Assembly: GCA_002483445.1 (NCBI GenBank)
Contig: DLHY01000103.1
Span: 1 to 64,000, forward strand
Origin: Blastocatellia bacterium UBA7656
GTDB lineage: Bacteria > Acidobacteriota > Blastocatellia > UBA7656
DNA: 64,000 bases
Direction: 5' to 3'
Part shown: positions 55,025-63,752 of the stretch, piece after piece
Layout: each line of letters starts with the position of its first letter
Numbering within the stretch: the first letter of the stretch is position 1
Position numbers and translations under genes: made by a program
Notes under the pieces: model-generated
What the model saw: the letters and a program-made list of their open reading frames with translations, nothing else
Database searches by the model: none
What the model was told of the DNA's origin: nothing

Positions 55025-58000
55025 TTATTCGACCACCACGCGGTCGCTCGCGCCTCGACCGAAGGTTTCAGGATGATACATCTCTTCCGCCTTTGTCGGA
55101 GGCACGATGAATACTCCCGGCGTCGTGGCGCGAGCGACGTAGCTGTAGGTGTAGACGCCTTCCCACAAAAGCGATGTGAAGGCTTCCACTCGCTCATCTC
55201 TCATGTTCTGATGCTCGAACCACTCTCGCCACCACCACCAGCGATTAGCCTCCCTGCTCTTCGCGTCCTGCGGGATGCTGCCCGTCACCGAAAGCGCGGG
55301 ATTGAGAGCTTCAAGCCCCGCCGGAATGGGATCGACCAGCGCGACGTGATACCTGCGAGAGGGAGCCACCATCGTCAGCTTTACTCTTACCCGCGCGCCT
55401 GCCTTGATGTGCCAAACGCCGTCCGCATCGCGTCGCACATCATCGGCTTTATCTACGGCTTCGTAGACGCGCTCGACCGTAAATCCGTGATCCGACGGAT
55501 CGAGTTTCAAGCTCGCGGGCGCGTACTGCATACCTATTCGATAGTAAAGCCGACCCGCGCCTTCTTTACTGAGGATGAGATTCTGCGCGTCGCGCGTTTC
55601 AGCCAGGATTCGCATCGGCACGTTGATGTTGTGACTATCGGTCGTGCGCCCGCGAAATTCATGTCCGCCTGCAAACGCTTGCCCCAACCACGCGCGAGCA
55701 ACGAAAGCGGGCGTCACTTTTTCGTAGACGTTGAAGTAGCGATCAAGCGCGAGCAGGATGAAAGCGTTCTCCTGCGTGTTCTCCCAACGCCCCGCTGTGC
55801 GATGAGCCAGCAATCCGCGAACGATCTTAGGAATCAGATCATTCGCAGGCTGATCGGCGATGAGCGATTCGAGTATTACGCCGTCCGCTCGACGATTGGA
55901 ATGCAAAAGCAGATGCGCGCCGTCTGAGTAAGAAGTGACGAAGTGCGCCGTGCCTGCTTCTTCGCTCACGCGATTGGCAAGATGACGACGTATCGCCGCA
56001 AGCTCAGCCCCTGAAGCCGCATCGCCCGTCAACACAGAGAGCAGCCACCCGATTGCTTCGAACGATAATCTCTCAAGTCCTGCTTCAGCGATCAGCCTTC
56101 GAGCGCGCGCAGTGTCCTTGTCGCCCATTCGATTGCGCGTGTAGAGCGCGTAGGCAGTCAATACTCGGCGCGTCTCCGGGCCGTAGTAAGAGGGGAAATG
56201 ATTTTCGATGTTGCGAAGATAATTCCGCGAGCGGTCGAGCATCTCCTGCGGCACTTCGAACCCTTTTTCCTTAGCGCGTTGGATCGCGTGAGCGACGTGA
56301 ATGCCCACGTAAGGCCACGACTCATCGCCCCGACGCCAGAAGGCGAAACCGCCATCATTGTTCTGAAGAGTCTGCAATCGCTTGATGTCGCGTTTGACTG
56401 CCGAGACCATCTCTTCAGGATCAGGAAGCCCCTTCGCGTCGAATGCCGAAAGCACGTCTCGCAAAGCGGCGACGGCCATCACGCGCGATGAGAGTTGCTC
56501 CGCGCACTCGAAGCGATACGAAGTGAGATAAAGCACCGCATCGGTTAAAGCCTGAAGCTGAGTCGATGAAGTGGTCACTTCAAGCCCGCCGAACTGACGC
56601 ACTGCATCCGACGGAGCTTTCACAGGCTGAACTATCGCGCCCTGATCGACCTCGCCGTAGACGGCGAACGCCTCAGTCGTCGCGGGAGTCCACACAGGCA
56701 GTTCGACTTCAGCGGCATCGGCCCATTTGCCCGAAACGGCGGCTATCTGGAAACGCGCCGTGCCTGCGCGAATGGTCGTCGTCGGAAATCTAACTTCGAC
56801 GCGATCATTCGGAGGAACCGTGACGCGACGGCCCGCGCCTTCGATGAGTTGAGCGTTTGTGGCGCGCACGGCAAGATCGACCTGAAGGGGAGAGTCAGTT
56901 TGATTTTGGACGACGACAGGCAATTCAAACTTATCGCCGAAGTTGAGGAATCGCGGCGCGGACGGGCGAACCATCAACGGCAGTCGCGCAGTGATTGTTG
57001 ATTCTATGCCGCCGAACTGTTTGCCGCCTGCTACGGCCACGACCATCACTCGATAGCGCGTGAGATTGTCAGGCACTTTGACGTGGACGCGAGCGCGGCC
57101 TGTTGAATCCGTTGGCACAGCGGGCGCGAAGGTGGCAAGCGCGTTGAAGTCCGCGCGAACGCGAATCGGCTCGGCAGGCTCCGCCGCAGCGCCGCCGTTT
57201 TTCATCATTCTGGCTTTCATCGGCGGGGCTGCGGCTGACGCGGGCGGAGCCGCGGCTAACTCTGCCACCTGTCGTGCCTCAACACCGCCGCCGCCTCCTC
57301 CACCGGGCGGCAGCTTTCCTATCAAATCTTCCGCGTTCGCAAGCAGCACGTCTTTTCTCAAATGATAATCCTGCGTGTCCGCGCCGCGATGCGTATAGAA
57401 AGTCGATAGCGGATCGCCTATGCGATAACCCGTAAGTCCGAGTATCGCTTCATCGACGACCACGACGGCGACTTCGCTTCCCGCCACAGGTTCGCCGCGC
57501 GCATCTTTCACTTCGACATCGACATCGGTCTCGCCCCCAGGCTCCAATGCCTTGTCGCGCGGTGTGGCCTGAACAGCAAGCTTTCGCTGAAGCGGAGGAA
57601 TTGATAGATTGAGCGATCCCGACGCAAACGCGGGTCGTCGCGGCGCGCGATCAATCGCTTTGCCCTCTTCATCCGTGCGAGGCGCAGAGCCGACTAAATC
57701 GACCTGAACATACACGTTCGGTATGTACGACTCATCAATCTTCACTTTCAAAGTGCGCGAAGCCGTGTCCATTCGGAATCGCTCGGTCTTGACGATGCCT
57801 GACCGTCGAAGCGTCAGCACTCCTTCAGCCGGATAAAACGGAGCCTGCACTAAAATCTCAGCCGTGTCATCAGGCTGATACTCTCTGCGATCAGGAATGA
57901 GCGGAACTTCTTCCTGTTCGATCTCGCGCTTAGGCACGGTCCTGCCGCCAGCGACCCACACAGTAAGCTCGCTTTGATTTTCGCGCTCGCGATCATCGAT

Positions 58001-61000
58001 CACCGTAGCCGTGATTCGATACACGCCGCCTTCTTTCGTCTCGAATCGACATTGAACTGCGTCAGCGGCGGACTTCACGTTGCATTCCTGCGGATTGACT
58101 TCTTTTTGTTTCCACTCGCCTCGCTCCTGAACCCAGTCGAGCAGCACAGCGCGAATTCGAATATCGCGACCCGCTAGAGCTTTGCCGTCGAGGTCGGTAG
58201 CGATTGATTCGATGATGATGGGTTCGCCTTTTTGAACGAAGGTGCGCGGGCTGCGGATGCCGACATAAACTTCAGACGGATGCACGAGCAGATTCGCTCT
58301 CGCGTTCCACGCCTGACGATTGACATCCATCACGCTTGCTTCCGCTGTTATGGCGTAAGGTCGCGGCTGATCGGCTGACAGGAAATCGATCTTCAGGTGA
58401 TGCTTGCCCGCAGCGTCGGTTTTTCCCGTGAAAGATTCCGCGCGGCTCTGCCCCGTGTCGCTGTGCATTATCCACCACGGCACCCACTTCCCGAATGTGA
58501 AATCACTGCGATTAGGCGGAGTGAAATTCGTCGGCGTAGATGTGACAGTCCAATTCACATCGGCGTTACTCAGTCCGCCGCCCGCGTAGTAAGAAGCCGC
58601 GACTGAAGCCGTCGCCTGTCCTCCGACGAAGTGCGGGCCTTCGCTCGACTGCGCGTTTACTTCGAACTCAGGACGACGAAATTCCTGAACCTGTAGTTGA
58701 TGATTGAAGCCGCGGCCCTCGCCGCGTTCTGTGCCGCCCTGCGCCTGCAATTGCACATAAGCCTGACCGAGATTCATCGTAGGCGGCAGCTTGAATTTCG
58801 TGTCGAATCCTCCGAGCGCGTTTATCGCGGCAGTGCCTTTCAAAACATCATTGCCGCGCGAATCCTTGAGCGTATAAGCGACCGATGCCGCGCCATTATC
58901 GAGCGGGCCGACATCGCCTTCCTTGCCGCCGCCTACGATGCGAAGCCAGCCTTTGACGTGAACCTCCTCGCCGGGGCGATACATCTTTCGATCATCGAAC
59001 ACGAACCAGCGAAGCGAATCCGTCGCCGCGCGAAGAGACCATCCGCCACGCTCATTCCAGTAGTAAGTGTTTTCAGGAAGTATGGCCGTGTCTTTGCCCT
59101 TGCGCGCAATCAGTAGATTCGTGCCGCTCCCCCCGGCGGGCTTCAAAGCCATTCGAGCAAGCCCATCAAATCCCGTGGTGGCGTTTATTCCCGTAGGCAC
59201 GATCATCATCTGCGCGCCTTCCACAGGCTTTCCGTCTTTGAGCGAAGTCGCCCAGCCCAGCAAATGATCGCCATCGACGAAAGCATCGAGTCCAATTTGC
59301 GTAGCCTGCGCCCACGCCATGATGGTTGTTCGCTCCCAACGACTCTTGGGCTGCACGGTTGGCTCTACGATGATGAAGACGTGACCCAGCCCGTCATCGA
59401 GCGCGGGCGCAAGATCGATTCGCGTCTCGACCATCTCATCAGGTTGAGAGTTGACTGTCACTGTGTTTGAAACTATGAGTCGACCGGGAGGCGTAGCCTG
59501 AGTGTTTTCATTCCGGCTCTGCGTGAAGGCGAGGAACTGACGCCAGTCTTCCGGCCCCACGCGATAGACGCGAACCTTGAGCGCGTTGTGATTTATGCTG
59601 TAGACGGAATAGCGCGGCTGCGCTGACGGATCGAGTACGACGAAGTTGCCGCCCGATGAAAAGAGCGCGGCGGGCGCTGATTTGACATTGAAAGTGAGGG
59701 GCACCTGTGAGCCGAGCGTCTGCCCGAACTGATCTTTGATCAAAGAATCGAGCGTGACGCGATAAGTGGTGCGGCCTTTTTTGATGCCGGTTATGACGAG
59801 CGTATTTCCGTAGACTGAAGTTTTCATCCCCTGAATTTCAGGCTCGACTTTGACCTGAGCTTTATCGAACGCCTCGGCGTCGAGAGGATTTGTGAAGTTG
59901 ATAGTCCACTGATCGAAGGGCGAGCAGTTCTCCTGCCAGCCGCAGCGATGCTCAGTCACGCGGAGCGGCCCGTAGGTGCGAAATGAAAAAGCCTGCGCCG
60001 CGCGAGTCTTGACCGGCCCTTCGGCTGAAGGCGTACCGGGGCCGACTGAGACATTGATCGAAGTGTCTGCGGGCAATTGATCTTCGGCGCGAAAGGCAAG
60101 CCATCGGCCTTTCTGCGCGCCTGCGGCTAGCTGGCTCACCGCGGGGTCGGAAAGAATTTCCTCGCGAGTTGCGAGTCTCGCGTTCCACTGCGATCTTCCT
60201 GAACTGATGCGGATGGTTTCAAGCACGGCTTCAGGGTCTATGGCCTGATCGAACTCGACGAATATCACCGGGTCGCGTCGGGTCGGGCCGCTCACAGGAT
60301 AGGAAGATTTGACCGTGGGAGGCGGAGTGGCGAATTTCCATGTGCGCGCCGCCGCGAGAGAGGCTCCTGTGGCTGATTTCGTGCCAGCAGGGATTTCGAC
60401 TCGATATTCGGTCGCCATGGGGAAACGCTCTCCCGTTTCGAATAGCAGAGTCTTCGTCCCGATCCATCGCCACTGACCCTGCGGCTGCGGGGTGAGACGA
60501 ACCGGCACGCCCGCGGCTACGGTGTCAGCGTGTGAAGTGACAGCGACCATGGGTTGAGAGAAAGTGACGCTCAGTTGCGGGGCGATAGGCACATCGCCTT
60601 CCGGGAGGAAGCGCACGACTTCAAGCGGGCCTGTTGATATGTCAGGCGCGGTTTTGACATCAGGCGGAGGGAAAGAAGCCTGAATGGTTTTGCCCGTGCG
60701 AGGCGGAGGAAGCGAGCGATCACGCAGCGCGAAATCTTTTTCATCCGTTGGGTCGGCCTTGACGGGTTGCAGTCGCGCGATGACTGTTTGAAGGTCGGCG
60801 TCCGTGAGTTGAGAAGCGGGAGCAGTAGGCACAGTTTCGGCTTTGCCGGACGCGGGGCTTCCTTCGCTGAGTTTGATTTGAAGTCCATTATTCATGTTGT
60901 TGACCTGCGGTCGGGGTCTTCTTCGGGTTTGACCGATCACGTCATTGGGATCGACAAGAGGAAGGAAGGCCCAGAAGAATTGAGAAAGTATCATTAACGC

Positions 61001-61030
61001 GCACATCGCGTTTTTGAATCGTTTTAGCAT
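55025..61030 (-). CDS. Bacterial alpha-2-macroglobulin 3 (YfhM-like)
   Basis: A 2001-aa exported protein. A hydrophobic N-terminal signal (AMCALMILSQFFWAFLPL) is followed by a Pro-rich linker, Ig-like domains (about 130-460), macroglobulin domains, a Gly/Ala-rich bait-like linker (about 1235-1290: GGGGGGGVEARQ and AAAPPMKARMMKNGG), the A2M domain and the thioester ECAEQ (Cys1509) with the thioester helical domain. The order matches large bacterial macroglobulins of the YfhM type, which protect periplasm or surface from exogenous proteases. Glycine precedes the cysteine in the other two, but Glu does here. GAGG lies about nine bases before the chosen ATG; the longer frame upstream is discounted. 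It is not paired with a penicillin-binding protein gene. Confidence 0.9.
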   Translation of the reverse strand: MLKRFKNAMCALMILSQFFWAFLPLVDPNDVIGQTRRRPRPQVNNMNNGLQIKLSEGSPASGKAETVPTAPASQLTDADLQTVIARLQPVKADPTDEKDFALRDRSLPPPRTGKTIQASFPPPDVKTAPDISTGPLEVVRFLPEGDVPIAPQLSVTFSQPMVAVTSHADTVAAGVPVRLTPQPQGQWRWIGTKTLLFETGERFPMATEYRVEIPAGTKSATGASLAAARTWKFATPPPTVKSSYPVSGPTRRDPVIFVEFDQAIDPEAVLETIRISSGRSQWNARLATREEILSDPAVSQLAAGAQKGRWLAFRAEDQLPADTSINVSVGPGTPSAEGPVKTRAAQAFSFRTYGPLRVTEHRCGWQENCSPFDQWTINFTNPLDAEAFDKAQVKVEPEIQGMKTSVYGNTLVITGIKKGRTTYRVTLDSLIKDQFGQTLGSQVPLTFNVKSAPAALFSSGGNFVVLDPSAQPRYSVYSINHNALKVRVYRVGPEDWRQFLAFTQSRNENTQATPPGRLIVSNTVTVNSQPDEMVETRIDLAPALDDGLGHVFIIVEPTVQPKSRWERTTIMAWAQATQIGLDAFVDGDHLLGWATSLKDGKPVEGAQMMIVPTGINATTGFDGLARMALKPAGGSGTNLLIARKGKDTAILPENTYYWNERGGWSLRAATDSLRWFVFDDRKMYRPGEEVHVKGWLRIVGGGKEGDVGPLDNGAASVAYTLKDSRGNDVLKGTAAINALGGFDTKFKLPPTMNLGQAYVQLQAQGGTERGEGRGFNHQLQVQEFRRPEFEVNAQSSEGPHFVGGQATASVAASYYAGGGLSNADVNWTVTSTPTNFTPPNRSDFTFGKWVPWWIMHSDTGQSRAESFTGKTDAAGKHHLKIDFLSADQPRPYAITAEASVMDVNRQAWNARANLLVHPSEVYVGIRSPRTFVQKGEPIIIESIATDLDGKALAGRDIRIRAVLLDWVQERGEWKQKEVNPQECNVKSAADAVQCRFETKEGGVYRITATVIDDRERENQSELTVWVAGGRTVPKREIEQEEVPLIPDRREYQPDDTAEILVQAPFYPAEGVLTLRRSGIVKTERFRMDTASRTLKVKIDESYIPNVYVQVDLVGSAPRTDEEGKAIDRAPRRPAFASGSLNLSIPPLQRKLAVQATPRDKALEPGGETDVDVEVKDARGEPVAGSEVAVVVVDEAILGLTGYRIGDPLSTFYTHRGADTQDYHLRKDVLLANAEDLIGKLPPGGGGGGGVEARQVAELAAAPPASAAAPPMKARMMKNGGAAAEPAEPIRVRADFNALATFAPAVPTDSTGRARVHVKVPDNLTRYRVMVVAVAGGKQFGGIESTITARLPLMVRPSAPRFLNFGDKFELPVVVQNQTDSPLQVDLAVRATNAQLIEGAGRRVTVPPNDRVEVRFPTTTIRAGTARFQIAAVSGKWADAAEVELPVWTPATTEAFAVYGEVDQGAIVQPVKAPSDAVRQFGGLEVTTSSTQLQALTDAVLYLTSYRFECAEQLSSRVMAVAALRDVLSAFDAKGLPDPEEMVSAVKRDIKRLQTLQNNDGGFAFWRRGDESWPYVGIHVAHAIQRAKEKGFEVPQEMLDRSRNYLRNIENHFPSYYGPETRRVLTAYALYTRNRMGDKDTARARRLIAEAGLERLSFEAIGWLLSVLTGDAASGAELAAIRRHLANRVSEEAGTAHFVTSYSDGAHLLLHSNRRADGVILESLIADQPANDLIPKIVRGLLAHRTAGRWENTQENAFILLALDRYFNVYEKVTPAFVARAWLGQAFAGGHEFRGRTTDSHNINVPMRILAETRDAQNLILSKEGAGRLYYRIGMQYAPASLKLDPSDHGFTVERVYEAVDKADDVRRDADGVWHIKAGARVRVKLTMVAPSRRYHVALVDPIPAGLEALNPALSVTGSIPQDAKSREANRWWWWREWFEHQNMRDERVEAFTSLLWEGVYTYSYVARATTPGVFIVPPTKAEEMYHPETFGRGASDRVVVE

Positions 61031-61155
61031 AAGCACATCCTCGGAAAGAATCTTGTTCTTAGAAACACTACATCCGGTCACGGGCAGTAAGCAACGATTA
61101 GCCGACATGAATTGAATCGTGAGAGGAGAGCAGGCTTGCAGAGATTTTGAAAGAG

Positions 61156-61340
61156 CGTTTGGAAATCAGCACCGTAGGCGCGAAATGTTTATAGAAGGAA
61201 TGTTGAAAAGTTTGATCAAGCTCCATAGGAGCGACATCTTTTACATATCGCTCCTACGGAGCTTGTAGATGGAATGCTGAATCATCCTATAAACATCGCG
61301 CTCCTACGGAGCTATGTCTTGAACGGTATTTCCAAACGCG
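61156..61340. mobile_element. Palindromic MITE-like element, full copy
   Basis: It is bounded by perfect 12-bp terminal repeats GCGTTTGGAAAT (61156-61167) and ATTTCCAAACGC (61329-61340). Internal blocks are mirrored: ATGTTTATAG and CTATAAACAT, and a central palindrome of GGAGCGACAT...ATATCGCTCC type at about 61220-61265. There is no ORF and no transposase in the window. One arm is duplicated at positions 1-127 in inverted orientation. Confidence 0.7.
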
Positions 61341-61365
61341 TCCTGAAAGAGCAGCGACGCAATGT

Positions 61366-61606
61366 GCGAAGAGAGAAAATCGCCACAACCGGCCCGGAGG
61401 GCCGAAGGAAATTAGCCGGTGGTAAAGCCACCGGAACACAGTCGCACACAAACCCGCGCGCCCTGAAAGGGCGCTGGATGAAACCTCGATCCGGCTCCCC
61501 TTCGGGGCGCGACGAATTTTTGATGGCATCGTTTCCGACGGCTGCGCTTCGCTCCACCACCGGCTAATATCCGCCGCTCCTTCGGAGCGATGCGCGAAAA
61601 CCTGAC
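61366..61606. repeat. Hairpin-rich intergenic repeat
   Basis: A run of short hairpins with 3- to 5-nt loops: GGCCCGGAGGGCC, CCGGTGGTAAAGCCACCGG, GCGCCCTGAAAGGGCGC, CCCCTTCGGGG and GCTCCTTCGGAGC. I recognise this as a repeat type common in Acidobacteria and Planctomycetes genomes, where it is often mis-annotated as a short protein. It is not a CRISPR array: the hairpins differ and no constant spacer length exists. Confidence 0.7.
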
Positions 61607-61856
61607 GGGCCTTTGCCCATTTGACAGGCATAATCGATGAGAATAAAGTGAGGCGGCTAACCTGCGAGAGAGTGAAAAAGACCGCAGCCGTGCAGGTGAT
61701 GGTGATCATTCAGTTGGCCCGAAGCCAAAATTGAAGACGAGATTGTTAGCGGGTTGAAACTTGAATCGATTTTGGCGGCGTGGTAGACCTATGATTGAAA
61801 GTCAGACTCGGTCGCGAAAATGGCGCAAATAATTTCTGATTGATGTGAGAAGCACT

Positions 61857-62774
61857 ATGAATATTCAACCGAAAACTTCAGGAACAGAGCAATTAAACGA
61901 GACGATCAGAGAAACGAACCAAACATTAAGAGAAATAATCACCCGTTTAGCAGGTCAACCAATTTTTCTGTTCGGTATTGCTTCGATGTTGCTGGCTCTG
62001 GTTGCATTGATTGTCACTTCTTCAATATCTAGTGTTCCTCAATTAGGATTCTTTCCGTATGCCCTATTGGTTTTTGGGTTGCTCTTGACTATTTTCGCTG
62101 TCAGAAGCCAAATTGTTTCCTCAAAGGCTTCACCTGCTCCTCAAGCTACGCCGAGCAAAGTATTTCATATTGAGCCTGTGTATGTTGCTCCTTCGATCCC
62201 CGAATCGGTAGTTCCAATGCCATCGAGCATTCTACGAGCGGTTCGAGGCGGAATTTCCATTTGGGTATATCTTGATCCGTTTGGTAATGGTATAAGGCGT
62301 TTGGTAAATAACAGATATATTCTCTCTCACGATACGAATTCTGGACTTCACACTGAAGATGACAGGTACTTGAACGTATTCTCTTTGTCGCGTGGCCCAA
62401 AATCTTATGATCCGCCGGAAGGTCATTACTGGAAAATTTGGATCACAAACGGAGAAGGGGAAAGTTGGTCAGCCAAGTATAGGGATTCTATCGACCTACA
62501 AGTCGGCTGGCACCATTTTCTAGTGCGCTGGGACAAAGGGAAGCCACTTATTGAACTCTTGATAGACGGACTAACTGTGATTGAATACCCTGATTACTTA
62601 AATTGCTGGCCAACTGAATATACAACAAACCTGTTGATTGGCACTTGGACGTCTGGCTGGAAAGATCACTACGTAGATACCTATCTATGGCGCGCGCAAG
62701 GAATATACACCTTTCCCGATGACAACTGGGTTGCTGCGGAGCGGAAGAATACTCCTCCAGAAATCTTAAAGTAA
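61857..62774 (+). CDS. Membrane protein with C-terminal LamG/concanavalin-like domain
   Basis: A 305-aa protein. The N-terminal helix (TSGTEQLNETIRETNQTLREI) precedes two transmembrane helices (about 40-85), then a Pro-rich linker and a beta-sandwich-like domain (about 125-290) with LamG-like WHHFLVRWD and LLIDGLTVIEYPD segments. No exact family or function is known; a carbohydrate- or surface-binding role is possible. The ATG has GAGAAG close upstream. The codon and base usage is visibly more AT-rich than its neighbours, and it sits in the repeat-rich end of the window, both consistent with lateral acquisition. No neighbour gives a functional clue. Confidence 0.6.
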   Translation: MNIQPKTSGTEQLNETIRETNQTLREIITRLAGQPIFLFGIASMLLALVALIVTSSISSVPQLGFFPYALLVFGLLLTIFAVRSQIVSSKASPAPQATPSKVFHIEPVYVAPSIPESVVPMPSSILRAVRGGISIWVYLDPFGNGIRRLVNNRYILSHDTNSGLHTEDDRYLNVFSLSRGPKSYDPPEGHYWKIWITNGEGESWSAKYRDSIDLQVGWHHFLVRWDKGKPLIELLIDGLTVIEYPDYLNCWPTEYTTNLLIGTWTSGWKDHYVDTYLWRAQGIYTFPDDNWVAAERKNTPPEILK

Positions 62775-62859
62775 ATTAAGGACGAAGTACGCCAAACTCG
62801 CATGATGGGTTAGAGTAGTCCTTCATCATGGTCAAAGAAGCAGAGTTTCGCGCGGCTGA

Positions 62860-62865
62860 TATAAT
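62860..62865 (+). promoter_or_regulatory. -10 box for the HicB-like gene
   Basis: A perfect TATAAT lies 32 bp before the GTG start at 62897. It places the transcript start after the upstream in-frame ATG at 62828 and so supports the shorter protein. No -35 consensus. Confidence 0.4.
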
Positions 62866-62896
62866 GACCCCGACATCACCAGCGAAAGGAAACTCT

Positions 62897-63085
62897 GTGT
62901 TAGTCAAAATCGAAATCTACCACGACGGAAAATCCTGGTGCGGGCGCGGCATCGGAGTGAGCCTCTTCACTCAGGGGAAGACTTACGAAAAACTGCTCAC
63001 AAACATCAAGGAAGCCGCGCATCTTCACTTCGAAGAAATCATCGAAGCGGGCGAGACGATCAACCTGCTGCTTTCCAAAGTATGA
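62897..63085 (+). CDS. HicB-like small protein (orphan)
   Basis: A 62-aa protein with a HicB-like fold pattern: beta strand VKIEIYHDGKSW, short strand GVSLFTQG, then the helix TYEKLLTNIKEAAHLHFEEI, as in type II HicB antitoxins and related partial RNase-H-fold proteins. The start is a GTG with AAAGGA seven bases upstream; the ATG 69 bp earlier is unlikely because of the TATAAT. A HicA toxin gene is absent on either side; the next gene is a ribbon-helix-helix antitoxin fragment. It may be a solitary HicB-like protein or the remnant of a TA module. Confidence 0.6.
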   Translation: MLVKIEIYHDGKSWCGRGIGVSLFTQGKTYEKLLTNIKEAAHLHFEEIIEAGETINLLLSKV

Positions 63086-63124
63086 TACGATGATGCCGTG
63101 AATCATTGATTGCAGGGAGGCCGC

Positions 63125-63379
63125 ATGAGTACCAACATCACGATTCAGAATTTAGACGACGCTACTGCTCAGTGGATAAGCAGGGAAGCCGAGCGGCGCG
63201 GCATAACTGCAGAATCGCTCGTTGTGGAACTCATTCGCAAAGGGATCAATATAGACCAGCAGACTTCTCCATTGCAGGCTTACCACGATCTGGATTCATT
63301 GGCTGGAACATGGAGCGAATAACAGGAAACGGAATTCTCCAATGCAGTAGCCGACCTCGAAATTGAATGCCGAGGATAG
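63125..63379 (+). pseudogene. Ribbon-helix-helix antitoxin-like gene with in-frame stop
   Basis: From the ATG (AGGGAGG five bases upstream) the frame encodes 65 residues of a ribbon-helix-helix antitoxin-like protein: beta strand TNITIQNLDDATAQW, helices SREAERRGITAESLVVELIRKG, then the tail YHDLDSLAGTWSE. A TAA at 63320-63322 ends it exactly where related proteins continue. After the stop the same frame reads QETEFSNAVADLEIECRG to a TAG at 63377-63379, matching the usual ExxEFxxAxxDFExI tail. The gene is therefore probably inactivated or shortened by a point mutation. No PIN-domain toxin gene follows; a MITE-like element lies 20 bp after the final stop. Confidence 0.7.
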
Positions 63380-63398
63380 TCCTGAGCGCGACCTTATC

Positions 63399-63628
63399 AT
63401 TAACACCGCGATTGATCGCGGTGAAAAGCGAAGACCGAAATCCGAAACTGTTTCAACAGTTTTTCTGCCGTAGAAATTCTTGTGTCAATCTCCATCACCG
63501 CTGCGCGACCCGACCAGTGGTGATAAAGATGCTCGGTCAGTAGATCGTAGGCAAAGCGATGAGAAACTGTTAAAACAGTTGACTGGCTTTCAGGCGCATC
63601 TCCCACCGCGATCAATCGCGGTGTTAAT
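63399..63628. mobile_element. 230-bp MITE-like element
   Basis: Perfect 25-bp terminal inverted repeats (63399-63423 and 63604-63628; core CACCGCGATCAATCGCGGTG), each itself nearly palindromic. Subterminal AAACTGTTTCAACAGTT (about 63446-63462) and AAACTGTTAAAACAGTT (about 63565-63581) form a second mirrored pair. No transposase and no convincing coding sequence. It lies between the damaged antitoxin gene and the M28 peptidase. Confidence 0.75.
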
Positions 63629-63752
63629 GAGAAATTCCTGTTTACCCATCTGTAATGCTGATGCAAAGCCGACCGGAATTCCTGCATCCCCGCCTTCGCG
63701 CTAATCGTATTAGTCTTGCTTCACACAATTCATTTCACCCAAAGGAGACGCA

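Noticed and set aside
61274..61567. 97-codon frame over the hairpin-rich repeat
   Set aside because: Sequence is explained by the repeat and MITE-like element; such frames are typical false annotations.
61366..61606. CRISPR-like array of hairpins
   Set aside because: Units differ from each other and spacing is irregular; no cas genes.
62828..62896. Longer N-terminus of the HicB-like protein
   Set aside because: A TATAAT box lies inside it, and the GTG at 62897 has a proper ribosome site and the family's usual start.
63400..63687. 95-codon minus-strand frame across the 230-bp MITE
   Set aside because: It spans the inverted repeats and lacks a ribosome site; no transposase features.
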